Source: a bacterium
GTDB lineage: Bacteria > Chloroflexota > Dormibacteria > Dormibacterales > Dormibacteraceae
Reading direction: 5' to 3'
DNA length: 64,000 nt
Assembly: GCA_004299235.1 (NCBI GenBank)
Contig: SCQL01000001.1
Span: forward strand, 38,624-102,623
Positions 39,270 through 49,930 of this stretch are shown piece after piece (within the stretch, counting starts at the first letter, position 1; the number at the start of each line of letters is the position of its first letter). The notes beneath the pieces are model-generated. The model was not told where the DNA came from. It did no database searches and was given only the letters and a program-made list of their open reading frames with translations. A program made the position numbers and the translations under genes.

Positions 39270-40499
39270 GTGCGGGTCATCCTCTTCACGGGTAAAGGCG
39301 GCGTCGGCAAGACCTCGGTCGCCGCGGCCACCGCCGTCCGGTGCGCGCGGGCGGGGTACCGCACGGTCATCATGAGCACCGACCCGGCCCACTCGCTCGG
39401 CGACTCGTTTGACGTCGAGCTCGGCTCCGACCTGACGCCGATCTCGGACAACCTGTGGGCGCACGAGGTGTCGTCTCTGCACGAGATGCAGCGCCACTGG
39501 GTCAAGCTGCACGAGTACGCGGTCGAGGTCTTCGCCACGCAGGGGCTGGACGAGGTCGTGGCCGACGAAGTGGCGAACCCGCCAGGCATGGACGAGATCG
39601 CCTCGTTGATGTGGATCAAGCACTACGCCCAGCGCGCGGAGCATGACGTGCTGATCGTCGATTGCGCGCCCACCGGCGAAACGCTGCAGCTCCTGACGTT
39701 CCCCGACGCCGCCAAGTGGTGGCTGGACAAGATCTATCCCTGGGAGCGTCGCGCCATGAAGGTGGCGCGACCGGTGCTGCAGCCGATGATGGGCATACCG
39801 CTGCCATCGGACGAGGTCTACGCCTCGCTCAAGGACCTGCTCCTGGACCTGGGCGGCATGAGGAAGGTGCTCACCGACCCGGCCACGACCACGGTTCGAA
39901 TCGTGCTCAACCTCGAGAAGATGGTCGTCAAGGAAGCCAAGCGCGCGTATACCTACCTCAGCCTTTTCGGCTACCTCACCGACGCGGTCGTCGTGAACCG
40001 CCTGCTTCCGAGTGAGCTGCACGATGAGCTGTTCCAGAGGTGGCAGCGCATCCACAAGCGCTACCAGGTCGAGGTCGAGCAGTCGTTTGCGGGCATCCCG
40101 ATCTTCAACGTGCCGCTGTTCGACCGCGAAGTGGTGGGCGAGAGCATGCTCTCGCGGATGGCCGAGGAGACCTACGGCGATCGCGATCCTGCCCAGCATT
40201 TCGCGACCGCCAGCCCGCAGCGGATCGACAAGGAGGGTGCAGACTACGTCCTGGCCTTGAAGGTGCCGTTCGCGGACCGATCGTCGGTGGACCTCAGCCG
40301 GCACAACGGTGAGCTGTTCGTCACGGTCGGCAATTACCGCCGCGAGATCGCACTGCCGCGAGTTCTGGCGCAGCGTGACACGTCGGGCGCCACCATCCAT
40401 GACGGCGAGCTCCGCGTCAGATTCACGCGGAAAGAGGCGCGAGCCGGCGCCGGCGGCTCGGCCCCATCACCGGACCTCGCTCCCAGGGGCAAGCGATGA
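39270..40499 (+). CDS. ArsA/Get3-family ATPase with C-terminal HSP20-like domain
   Basis: A 409-residue P-loop ATPase with a GTG start. The deviant Walker A GKGGVGKT is at residues 8-15, the switch region STDPAHSLGDSFD at 36-48, and DCAPTGETLQLL near 131-142, all typical of ArsA/Get3. The last 80 residues (YVLALKVPFADRSSVDLSRH, IHDGELRVRF) match the HSP20-like domain found on many bacterial ArsA homologues. No arsenical pump gene is nearby, so a role in membrane-protein or cofactor handling is as likely as arsenite export. It overlaps the next gene as ATGA. Confidence 0.9.
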   Translation: MRVILFTGKGGVGKTSVAAATAVRCARAGYRTVIMSTDPAHSLGDSFDVELGSDLTPISDNLWAHEVSSLHEMQRHWVKLHEYAVEVFATQGLDEVVADEVANPPGMDEIASLMWIKHYAQRAEHDVLIVDCAPTGETLQLLTFPDAAKWWLDKIYPWERRAMKVARPVLQPMMGIPLPSDEVYASLKDLLLDLGGMRKVLTDPATTTVRIVLNLEKMVVKEAKRAYTYLSLFGYLTDAVVVNRLLPSELHDELFQRWQRIHKRYQVEVEQSFAGIPIFNVPLFDREVVGESMLSRMAEETYGDRDPAQHFATASPQRIDKEGADYVLALKVPFADRSSVDLSRHNGELFVTVGNYRREIALPRVLAQRDTSGATIHDGELRVRFTRKEARAGAGGSAPSPDLAPRGKR

Positions 40500-40750
40500 G
40501 CCGGGACGGCGAGCGAGTGATCGAACTGGCCAACGAGCTGGGCTCGCGAATCAGCCATCTGCTCTCGGACATGGTCCCGCCATCGGCGCAGGTGCACCTG
40601 CTGAACGCCCAGCGCGAGCTGATCACGGCGCTGGTGCTCATGTACGAGCACCGGGTCACCGCACCGCCGGGCCAGCGGTCGCGAGCGGCTGCCTCCACGC
40701 GGCGGGCTCGCAGCTCGCCGAGGCGGGTCGGCAAGATCCCCATCGAGTGA
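40496..40750 (+). CDS. small helical protein encoded between arsA-like and site-2 protease genes
   Basis: An 84-residue protein starting within the ArsA stop (ATGA overlap) and ending within the next start (GTGA overlap). The first 55 residues are an amphipathic helix-rich domain (RVIELANELGSRISHLLSDM, VHLLNAQRELITALVLMYEH). The tail is Arg/Ser-rich. Both-sided overlap indicates a real, co-translated gene. No family is recognised. Confidence 0.7.
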   Translation: MSRDGERVIELANELGSRISHLLSDMVPPSAQVHLLNAQRELITALVLMYEHRVTAPPGQRSRAAASTRRARSSPRRVGKIPIE

Positions 40751-41457
40751 GCCAATTCGTCGCGTTCGTCCTGGGGGCCCTGCTCCTGGTACCCGCGCTC
40801 CTGGTCGCCATCCCGGTGCACGAGATGGGACATGCCGCGGCGGCGTACCTCCTGGGCGACCGGTCGGTGCGCTACTTCGGCTACTTCTCATTGAGCCCGC
40901 GCCGGTTTCTCGACCCGCTGGGCGTGATCGCGGTGTTCCTCGCGCTGGTCGGTTGGGGCCGGCGCGTCCCCGTGCAGCCCAACCGGATCCGCACCCCCGG
41001 CCAGCACGTGATCCACGAGCTGGGCGGCCCGGCGGCCAACCTGCTCGTCGCCGTCGTCCTCGGCTTTGCTTGGCGAGCGCTCAGCCGAATGGGCATGGAG
41101 TCGTCGTACGACCTATCGCCCGGAATCATCGGCGCCGCGCTCTACGTGATCGTCTTCCTGAACCTTTCGATCTTCGCCTTCCAGCTCCTGCCCATCCCCG
41201 GACTGGACGGTTGGAACGTTGTCGAAAGCCTGTTTCGCAACCGTAACCCGCGCTTCTTCTTCCAGGTTTCGACGCGGAGGCGGGAGGTCTGGATCGGGCT
41301 CGTGGTGGTGCTCTTGCTGTTCCAGATGTTCCAGGGCGCCAACCTGCTGGCCCTCGTGATGTCGCCCTTCTACACGCCGGCGAGCCTAATCTCATTGGGC
41401 GGATGCAGCGGCTACGCCATACCCGGGTTCATCGGACTGTTTCCCTGCCTGCTGTAG
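40747..41457 (+). CDS. site-2-protease-like membrane metallopeptidase (M50)
   Basis: A 236-residue polytopic membrane protein with a GTG start overlapping the small gene upstream. The zinc motif HEMGH is in the first third (VAIPVHEMGHAAAAYLLGD), and the second ligand region is LLPIPGLDGWNVVESLF (the N/LDG motif). An ELGGPAANLLVA loop is typical of the YwhC/Rv1735-type group. It probably cleaves transmembrane substrates. Its 3' end overlaps the selA frame by 55 bases. Confidence 0.88.
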   Translation: MSQFVAFVLGALLLVPALLVAIPVHEMGHAAAAYLLGDRSVRYFGYFSLSPRRFLDPLGVIAVFLALVGWGRRVPVQPNRIRTPGQHVIHELGGPAANLLVAVVLGFAWRALSRMGMESSYDLSPGIIGAALYVIVFLNLSIFAFQLLPIPGLDGWNVVESLFRNRNPRFFFQVSTRRREVWIGLVVVLLLFQMFQGANLLALVMSPFYTPASLISLGGCSGYAIPGFIGLFPCLL

Positions 41458-42766
41458 GGACGCTGGTCAACGAGCCGGCCTACGCCGGGCTGGTCACCGA
41501 GTTCGGCCGGGCGCGCGTCGTCGATGCGATCCGAGAGCAGATCGCCGCCGAGCGTGAAGGCGGCGCGGCGGACGCCGGCGAGCGCCTGCTGCGGGTGGTC
41601 GAGCGGCTGCGCTCCGACATCGCGCCCAGGCTGCGGCACGTGATCAACGCCAGCGGCGTGATCCTGCACACCAACCTCGGGCGAGCGCCGCTCTCACCCG
41701 CCGCGGTTGCAGCCCTGACCCTGGCGGCCGGCTACACCAATCTCGAGCTGGACATCGACACCGGTCGTCGCGGCGAGCGCGCCGCGCTGCTGTCCGGGGT
41801 GCTCACGGCGCTGTTCGGCTGCGAGGCGGCGCTGGTCGTCAACAACAACGCCGCCGCCATCCTGCTCGCGCTGACCGCGCTCTGCAAGGGCAAGGAGGTG
41901 ATCGTCTCCCGCGGCCAGCTCGTGGAGATCGGCGGTTCGTTCCGCATGCCGGACGTGATGCGGCTGTCGGGTGCACGGATGGTCGAGGTGGGGACCACCA
42001 ATCGCACGCGGTCTGCCGACTACGAGGCCGCCATCGGTCCGCGGACCGCGGCGCTCCTGCGGGTGCACACGTCCAATTTCCGAGTCACCGGATTCACCGA
42101 GTCCGCGTCGCTCGCGGAGCTGGCGAAAGTCGCCCACGCTCACGACCTCGTGCTCATCGACGACCTGGGCAGCGGAGCGTCTGAGGCGATCGGGGATGAG
42201 CCCACCGTCTTTGAATCCCTGAGGTATTGCGATGTGGTCACCTTCTCGGGCGACAAGCTGCTCGGTGGGCCGCAGGCCGGTGTCGTGCTGGGTCGCGGCG
42301 ATGCCGGGGTGGCAGCCGTCCGCAGGATGTCGAAGCATCCGCTCGCCCGCGCCGTGCGCATCGACAAGCTGACGCTCGCCGCGCTGGAGGCCACCCTCAG
42401 GCAGAGGCGGACCGGGCACCTGGACGAGATCCCGGTCGAAAGGATGCTTGGCGTCGCGGTCCAGGAGGTGCGCCGCCGAGCGGCCCTGTGGTCCGTCAAG
42501 CTCATCGAGCGGGGGGTCCGCACGACGCTGGTTGAAGCCGAGTCCGCGGTCGGCGGCGGCTCGCTGCCCGGACACGGGCTGCCGACGGTGCTGGTCGCGC
42601 TCGACGGCCCGGCCTCACGCCTGTCGGCCGCCCTGCGGCGCGGTGAACCGCCGGTAATCGCACGCATTGAAAAGGACGCTTGTTGCATCGACCCGCGCAC
42701 GGTGTTGAGGGGCGAGGACGAGGCCTTGATCGATGCCGTGGAGGCGGCGGTCGGGAGCCTGGGCCG

Positions 42767-42770
<4 letters not shown>
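41403..42770 (+). CDS. selA: L-seryl-tRNA(Sec) selenium transferase
   Basis: PLP enzyme that converts seryl-tRNA(Sec) to selenocysteyl-tRNA(Sec) using selenophosphate. Family segments: LRHVINASGVILHTNLGRAPL, GYTNLELDIDTGRRGER, VVNNNAAAILLAL, and the PLP lysine Lys285 in TFSGDKLLGGPQAG. With 455 residues the length is normal. The ATG at 41403 is the only usable start codon before the conserved N-terminus, although it overlaps the protease gene by 55 bases. It is coupled to selB by a GTGA overlap. Confidence 0.95.
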
Positions 42771-44653
<1,883 letters not shown>

Positions 44654-44690
44654 AGATGTGAACCCGGCCGCGATTGGTAATCTTCCGGCC

Positions 44691-45563
44691 ATGCGCATTG
44701 CGGAGATGCTCGCCCGCAGCCGCCCCAGCATCTCGTTTGAATTCATGGCCCCGCGCGACGAGACCGAGGTCGACATCCTGGAGCGGACGATCGCCGCGCT
44801 GGCAGGCCATGCGCCCGACTGGGTGTCCGTCACCTACCGGCTCCGCACGGGCGAGAAGACGCTCGAGCTGGTGACGCGGATCAAGCGGCAGTACCACATC
44901 GAGGCCATGGCGCACCTGACGTGCGCCAACTCCGTGGACCGGACGCGCCGGGTCCTCAACTGGATGGAGAAGGAGGGGGTCGCCAACGTGCTGGCCCTGC
45001 GCGGAGATGCGCAGAGCCCTGATCAGCCGTTCAAGGCGGCAGACCCGCAGCTGACTCACGGCAGCGACCTGGTGGCGTTCGTGCGCGGCAACGGCTATCG
45101 GTTCGGCATCGGCGCCGCCTGCAGCGCGGAGAAGCATCCCGAGAGCCCGGATCTCGAGCACGAGTTTCGCTATCTCAAGCTCAAAGTGGAGTCCGGGGCG
45201 GACTTTCTGATCACTCAGCTCTTCTTCGACAACCGTTTCTACTTCGACCTGGTGGCGCGGGCCCGCGCCGCCGGCATCACGGTGCCGATCGTCCCGGGCC
45301 TCATGCCCGTTCCCAGCCGCCGTTCGCTGGCGTTCATGACCGCCATGTCCGGCGCCACGGTGCCGCCAGCGCTCCAGGCTGAGATCGATGCGCAGCCCGA
45401 TGACGACGCGATCCGCCTGGTCGGAGTGCGCCACTGCATCGCCCAGTGCGTGGAACTGCTCGAGGCGGGCGTCCCCGGCCTGCACTTCTACACCTTCAAC
45501 CGCGCCCGCGGGCCGATGGCGATCCTGGCCGCGCTCCGAGGCCAGCAGCTGCTCGCCTCGTGA
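44691..45563 (+). CDS. metF: methylenetetrahydrofolate reductase
   Basis: FAD enzyme reducing 5,10-methylene-THF to 5-methyl-THF for methionine synthesis. Segments typical of MetF: SISFEFMAPRDETEVDIL, DWVSVTYRLRTG, AHLTCANSVDRTRRVL, NVLALRGDAQSPDQ, and SGADFLITQLFFDNRFYFDLV. ATG 44691 gives 290 residues and places the conserved FEF motif normally; GTG 44658 would add 11 residues. It follows selB by about 40 bases. Confidence 0.93.
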   Translation: MRIAEMLARSRPSISFEFMAPRDETEVDILERTIAALAGHAPDWVSVTYRLRTGEKTLELVTRIKRQYHIEAMAHLTCANSVDRTRRVLNWMEKEGVANVLALRGDAQSPDQPFKAADPQLTHGSDLVAFVRGNGYRFGIGAACSAEKHPESPDLEHEFRYLKLKVESGADFLITQLFFDNRFYFDLVARARAAGITVPIVPGLMPVPSRRSLAFMTAMSGATVPPALQAEIDAQPDDDAIRLVGVRHCIAQCVELLEAGVPGLHFYTFNRARGPMAILAALRGQQLLAS

Positions 45564-45592
45564 ATTCGCCCGACCGCTAACCTAACCCCGTC

Positions 45593-46468
45593 ATGCTGGC
45601 CGGTATCGACCTCGGCGGGACCCAGGTGCGCGTCGCGCTCGCCCGCTCCGATGGCAACCTCGTCGCCAGCGTCAAGACCAAGACTCCGCTGCTGGGGACG
45701 CCGCAGGCGATGGTCGATTGGGCGGCCGCGGAGATCGACCGGCATCGGGGCCACCAGAAGGTGCGCAGCATCGCCATCGGCGCACCCGGTCCGATCGATA
45801 TCAAGCGCGGCGTGCTCGTCAACCCGCCCAACCTGCCCGGCTGGCGCAACGTCCCGCTCGCCGCGATGCTCGGGCGCGCGACCGGCGCCAAGGTCCACGT
45901 CGCCAACGACGCCGACATGGCCGGCCTCGGCGAGTTCCATCGCGGGGCCGGCCGCGGCACTCGCAACATGGTGTACATCACCTGGTCGACCGGGGTGGGC
46001 GGAGGGCTGATCATCGACGGGAGGCTGCACCGCGGGGCGCACGGCACCGCCGGAGAGGTCGGGCACATGATCATCGACCCCAACGGCCCGCTCGACCAAT
46101 GCGGCCAGCGCGGGTGCCTCGAGGTGTTCTGCGGCGGCGCCAACCTGGCGCGCGAGACGGGCCATCCGGCGGCCGAGCTCTTCGCCGAGGCGGCACGCGG
46201 CGACGAGTCGGCCCGGATGGTGGTCGAGCGTTCCGCGCGCTACATGGGGATGGCCCTGATCAGCCTCACGAACGCGATCGATCCGGAGATGTTCGTGATG
46301 GGCGGGGGCGTGACGCGCTCGTGGGCGCTCGTCGAGCCGACGATGATGGCGACGCTCCGCTCTTCGCCTTTCATCAAGCCCGCCCGCCGGCCCCGCCTGC
46401 GCCGCGCCCGACTGGGCGACCGCGCCGGCCAGGTTGGAGCCGTGGAATGGGCGCGTATCAACCAGTAG
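45593..46468 (+). CDS. ROK-family sugar kinase
   Basis: A 291-residue ATP-dependent sugar kinase (glucokinase or N-acetylhexosamine kinase type). Phosphate-1 motif GIDLGGTQVRVALA is at the start. VHVANDADMAGLGEF carries the catalytic Asp, and VYITWSTGVGGGLIIDG follows. The ROK signature with zinc ligands is GHMIIDPNGPLDQCGQRGCLEVF. No extra DNA-binding domain is present, so it is an enzyme and not a repressor. It overlaps the next gene by 22 bases. Confidence 0.9.
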   Translation: MLAGIDLGGTQVRVALARSDGNLVASVKTKTPLLGTPQAMVDWAAAEIDRHRGHQKVRSIAIGAPGPIDIKRGVLVNPPNLPGWRNVPLAAMLGRATGAKVHVANDADMAGLGEFHRGAGRGTRNMVYITWSTGVGGGLIIDGRLHRGAHGTAGEVGHMIIDPNGPLDQCGQRGCLEVFCGGANLARETGHPAAELFAEAARGDESARMVVERSARYMGMALISLTNAIDPEMFVMGGGVTRSWALVEPTMMATLRSSPFIKPARRPRLRRARLGDRAGQVGAVEWARINQ

Positions 46469-47823
46469 GGCCGGGCGCGACCGGGGCGCGGGTCCTGGAC
46501 GACGCGGAGCTTCTCCGGCTCCTCAGGCGGGCCGCCACCGAGCTGGGGTCGCGCGCCTGGGTGGTTGGGGGTTACGTCCGCGATCTCCTCCTGGACCGTC
46601 CCCATCCGAATCCGGACGTGGTCGTGGAAGAGGGGGCGGCCCTCACGCTGGCGTCGCGCTTTGCCGAGCTGGCGGGCGCGGCGCCGCCGGTCACCTTCGA
46701 ACGCTACGGCACCGCCCAGGTCACTCTGCCGGGACACCTCGTGGAGTTCGTGTCGGCGCGCGCCGAGTCGTACCCTCCCGATTCGCGTAAGCCGGAGGTG
46801 CGGCCGGCCACGCTGGAGGAAGACCTGCGCCGGCGGGACTTCACGGTCAACACGCTGTTGATGGACCTCGACGGGGAGATCCACGATCCATTGGGTGGGC
46901 GGGCCGACCTCGCGGCCGGCATCCTGCGGACGCCCGCCGATCCGCTGCGCACCTTTGCCGACGATCCCCTGCGAATGCTGCGGGCGATCCGCTTCGCCGC
47001 CGAGCTCGGCTTCGAGTTCGCGCCGGACCTCGTCCCCGCCATGCGGCGGATGCGAGGAAGGCTCGCGCCACCCGTCCTCTCGGTCGAGCGCACGGCGGAG
47101 GAGCTGCGCCGCATGCTGCTCTCCGAGCGGCCGCGGCTGGCGCTCGAGCTGCTCGATGCCGGCGGACTCCTGGAGGTCGTCCTGCCGGAGCTGGCGGCCT
47201 GCAAGGGCGTCCAGCAGGGCGGCTATCACACCCACGACGTCTACGGACACACCCTGCTCACCGTCGCGAAGACACGAGCGGACCTCCCGCTGCGCCTGGC
47301 GGCGCTCTTCCACGACGTCGGCAAACCGTCCACGGCCACCCCGGACGGCGCCTTCACCGGCCATGAGGAGGTGGGCGCCGGCCTCGCGAGAGCCGCCCTC
47401 GAGCGGCTTCGCTTCTCGCAGAAGGACATCGATGCGGTCGTGGTTCTCGTGCGCTTGCATCTGCGTCCGGTGTACTACCGGTCCGAGTGGTCGGACGGCG
47501 CCGTCCGCCGCCTGGCGCGCGACGCCGGCTCGGAGCTCGACCGGCTGCTGGCGCTGGCCCGCGCGGATGTCGCCGCCTCCGCCTATCCCGAGCCTGAAAA
47601 GCTCGCCGAGCTGGAGGCACGCATCGAGGCCGTGATCGCCGAGCAACCCTCGCGCTTGATGACGCAGATCCCAGGCGAGGACATCATGCGATCTCGCGGC
47701 ATCGGTCCCGGCCCGGAGGTCGGCCGCATCAAGCGGAGGCTGGAGGAGCTCGTGATCGATGGCGAGATCGCTCCCACACGGGAGGCGGCCCTCGCCTACC
47801 TCGAATCGCATCCCGACCTCTGA
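46447..47823 (+). CDS. CCA tRNA nucleotidyltransferase-like protein with HD domain
   Basis: A 458-residue class II nucleotidyltransferase. The head domain carries AWVVGGYVRDLLLDRPHPNPDV (the expected catalytic DXD reads NPDV here), LRRRDFTVNTLLMDL and DDPLRMLRAIRFAAELGF. An HD domain follows (GGYHTHDVYGHTLLTV, ALFHDVGKPST). The protein would add or repair the tRNA 3' CCA end, or act as the A-adding enzyme in species with split enzymes. The ATG at 46447 is chosen; upstream frame is a shadow of the ROK gene. tRNAs in this window encode CCA, so repair is the likelier role. Confidence 0.9.
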   Translation: MGAYQPVGPGATGARVLDDAELLRLLRRAATELGSRAWVVGGYVRDLLLDRPHPNPDVVVEEGAALTLASRFAELAGAAPPVTFERYGTAQVTLPGHLVEFVSARAESYPPDSRKPEVRPATLEEDLRRRDFTVNTLLMDLDGEIHDPLGGRADLAAGILRTPADPLRTFADDPLRMLRAIRFAAELGFEFAPDLVPAMRRMRGRLAPPVLSVERTAEELRRMLLSERPRLALELLDAGGLLEVVLPELAACKGVQQGGYHTHDVYGHTLLTVAKTRADLPLRLAALFHDVGKPSTATPDGAFTGHEEVGAGLARAALERLRFSQKDIDAVVVLVRLHLRPVYYRSEWSDGAVRRLARDAGSELDRLLALARADVAASAYPEPEKLAELEARIEAVIAEQPSRLMTQIPGEDIMRSRGIGPGPEVGRIKRRLEELVIDGEIAPTREAALAYLESHPDL

Positions 47824-47920
47824 CGGGGGGCGAACGCGGCGCCCTCGGACCGTCTGCAGCCGCTATGCTGCCGATAGGTGGGGTACCCAGCGCGAAGCTG
47901 GCAGAAAGGGAGGGGCGACA

Positions 47921-48430
47921 TTGGCGGAGATGGGCGTCGAGAAGGTCGAAGCACCGACGAGGAATGGCGGCCCGGAGCCTCATGGCCTGGAGCCGAAAGC
48001 GACTGTCCTGGCGCGGGACGACGTGCTCGCCGGCAAGCTGCAGCTCAAGGGCGGCGGCCAGGTCCTGGGCAATTTCAGCGGCCAGATCGAATGCGACGGC
48101 GACCTGCTGATCGGCTCGGAGGCGCATGTCGAGGCCGACATCCGCAGCGCGAAGGTCACGATCGCGGGGTTCGTCCGCGGCAACGTGATCGCGGTCAGCC
48201 GGCTGAAGATCATGAGCACAGGGCGTCTCGAGGGGGATGCGACGGTGGGTGCCCTGGTCGTGCAGGAAGGCGGCGTGCACCATGGCGTGATCCGCGTCCA
48301 TCCCGAAGGCGTGCCGGAATCGGAGCAACACCCCGTCCCCGACGCTCCGGCGCGGCCGGGGGTCGCCGCCTTGAAGGGCTTGCCCAACTCGGTGGGCCGG
48401 GTCAGGAAATTCTGGGGTGAGTTCTTCTAG
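47921..48430 (+). CDS. bactofilin
   Basis: A 169-residue polymer-forming cytoskeletal protein. The core (residues 35-125) is the right-handed beta-helix of bactofilins: VLAGKLQLKGGGQVLGNF, GQIECDGDLLIGSEAHVEAD, IRSAKVTIAGFVRGNVIA, LKIMSTGRLEGDATVGALVV. Flanking tails are unstructured and the C-terminus is basic with FWGEFF. The TTG at 47921 is preferred because GGGAGGGG lies 7 bases upstream; ATG 47930 is the alternative. Confidence 0.9.
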   Translation: MAEMGVEKVEAPTRNGGPEPHGLEPKATVLARDDVLAGKLQLKGGGQVLGNFSGQIECDGDLLIGSEAHVEADIRSAKVTIAGFVRGNVIAVSRLKIMSTGRLEGDATVGALVVQEGGVHHGVIRVHPEGVPESEQHPVPDAPARPGVAALKGLPNSVGRVRKFWGEFF

Positions 48431-48848
48431 CCGGCCGTCGGGGAAGCCGTCCCGGCGTCAAAGCCGGGCGCCGCGCGGCTCCACCCGCGAGGCCGACGCC
48501 GGCCGGCCGTCTGCACCGCCCAGGCCGGCGCTGCGCCTGCCGGGCTCGGCTTCGTCCCGGCTCACGATCAAACCGGGCCGGCCACAGGGCACCAGGCCGC
48601 GGCTCGAGCTGTCGACCAGGGCCCGGCCGAGCGGCACCCGTCCCCTGAGCGACGTCGAGCTCGACGAGGACGAGGTGCTCATCGACGCCTTCGACGCGGT
48701 GCTGGAGGGCGCCAAGGTGCGGATCACCGCCGTGCTCGAGCGCACCTGCGTGTACGTCGATCGGAACGGCGATCGGAGGCTGGCCCGCAAGCAGGACCTC
48801 TGGGTCGAGGCGGACAAGCTGCCGATCCGCCGGCGGGGCATTGGGTAG
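48417..48848 (+). CDS. basic protein of unknown function downstream of bactofilin
   Basis: A 143-residue protein with a GTG start overlapping the bactofilin end by 14 bases. The first 75 residues are Arg/Pro/Ser-rich and disordered. The last 60 form an ordered segment (ELDEDEVLIDAFDAVLEGAK, VRITAVLERTCVYVDRNGDR, KQDLWVEADKLP). Overlap with the bactofilin gene suggests a linked function, but no family is recognised. Confidence 0.55.
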   Translation: MSSSSRPSGKPSRRQSRAPRGSTREADAGRPSAPPRPALRLPGSASSRLTIKPGRPQGTRPRLELSTRARPSGTRPLSDVELDEDEVLIDAFDAVLEGAKVRITAVLERTCVYVDRNGDRRLARKQDLWVEADKLPIRRRGIG

Positions 48849-48887
48849 GGATTCGGCTACGCTACCGGCCGCGATGGTGTCGGCAAG

Positions 48888-49889
48888 TTGATCGAACCCA
48901 AGATCAACCGCAACCTGGCCCTGGAGCTGTTGCGGGTGACCGAGGCGGGAGCGCTCGCGGCGGCCCCCCTCCAGGGCAGAGGCGACGGGATCGCGGCCGA
49001 CGGCCGTGCGGTCGAGGCGATGAGGAGCGCGCTGGCGGCGGTGGACATGAGGGGTACCGTCGTCATCGGCGAAGGCGAGAAGGACAAAGCGCCGATGCTC
49101 TACTTCGGCGAGCAGATCGGCAACGGCCTCGAGCCCGAGGTCGACGTGGCGGTCGACCCCATCGAGGGCACCAGCCTCACCGCGTCCGGCCTGCCGGGAG
49201 CCATATCCGTGGTCGCGCTGGCCGAACGCGGGTCGATGTTCACGACCCACGTCCACTACATGCAGAAGCTGGTGGTGGGCCGGCGCGCGCGCGGCGTCAT
49301 CGACCTCGAGATGCCGGTCGAGTGGAATCTCCGGCGCATCGCCAAGGCGGAGGGCCTGCCAGTGCAGGAGCTGAGCGTGGTCGTGCTCGACCGCGACCGC
49401 AACAAGGAGATCGTCGCGCAGATTCGCGACGTCGGGGCGCGAATCAAGCTCATCACCGCCGGCGATGTGGCCGGAGCGCTGGAGGCCGCCCTGGAGACCA
49501 GGTTCGGCATCCACTGCATGATGGGATCCGGCGGTGCGACTGAAGGCGTGCTGGCGGCGTGCGCGATCAAGACCATCGGCGGCGACATGCAGGCCAAGCT
49601 TTATTTCCGCAATGACACAGAACAGGCGATGGCCGTCGAAGAAGGGCACAAGCCCAACCAGGTGCTGTCCCTGGACGACCTCTGCTCCGGCAGCGACATC
49701 TTCTTCGCCGCCACCGGGATCACATCGGGCGAGCTGTTGAAGGGCGTGCGCTACGAAGACGTGTACGCCTACACGCAGTCCATGGTTTTTCGTTCGGCGT
49801 CCGGCACGATGCGCATTGTCGACGCCTACCACCCGATCGACAAGTTGCGGGCCAAGGGCCTGCTGCCCGAGCAGGTCGCGGTCCGCTGA
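48888..49889 (+). CDS. glpX: fructose-1,6-bisphosphatase class II
   Basis: Gluconeogenic phosphatase of the GlpX type, 333 residues, TTG start. The metal and phosphate motifs are VIGEGEKDKAPMLYFGE and VDPIEGTSLTASG. GMHC-like segment FGIHCMMGSGGATEGVLAA and ITSGELLKGVRYEDV match the family. It may also act on sedoheptulose bisphosphate, as in other GlpX enzymes. Its activity fits with the YvcK gluconeogenesis factor encoded at 62 kb. Confidence 0.95.
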   Translation: MIEPKINRNLALELLRVTEAGALAAAPLQGRGDGIAADGRAVEAMRSALAAVDMRGTVVIGEGEKDKAPMLYFGEQIGNGLEPEVDVAVDPIEGTSLTASGLPGAISVVALAERGSMFTTHVHYMQKLVVGRRARGVIDLEMPVEWNLRRIAKAEGLPVQELSVVVLDRDRNKEIVAQIRDVGARIKLITAGDVAGALEAALETRFGIHCMMGSGGATEGVLAACAIKTIGGDMQAKLYFRNDTEQAMAVEEGHKPNQVLSLDDLCSGSDIFFAATGITSGELLKGVRYEDVYAYTQSMVFRSASGTMRIVDAYHPIDKLRAKGLLPEQVAVR

Positions 49890-49930
49890 GCGCCTCGGAG
49901 GCGGGGCAGTTCCTCGTCGCAGCCAGCAAG

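Noticed and set aside
45718..46446. Upstream extension of the CCA-type nucleotidyltransferase frame
   Set aside because: It is a shadow of the ROK kinase gene and is dominated by Arg/Gly/Ala typical of wrong-frame GC-rich DNA.
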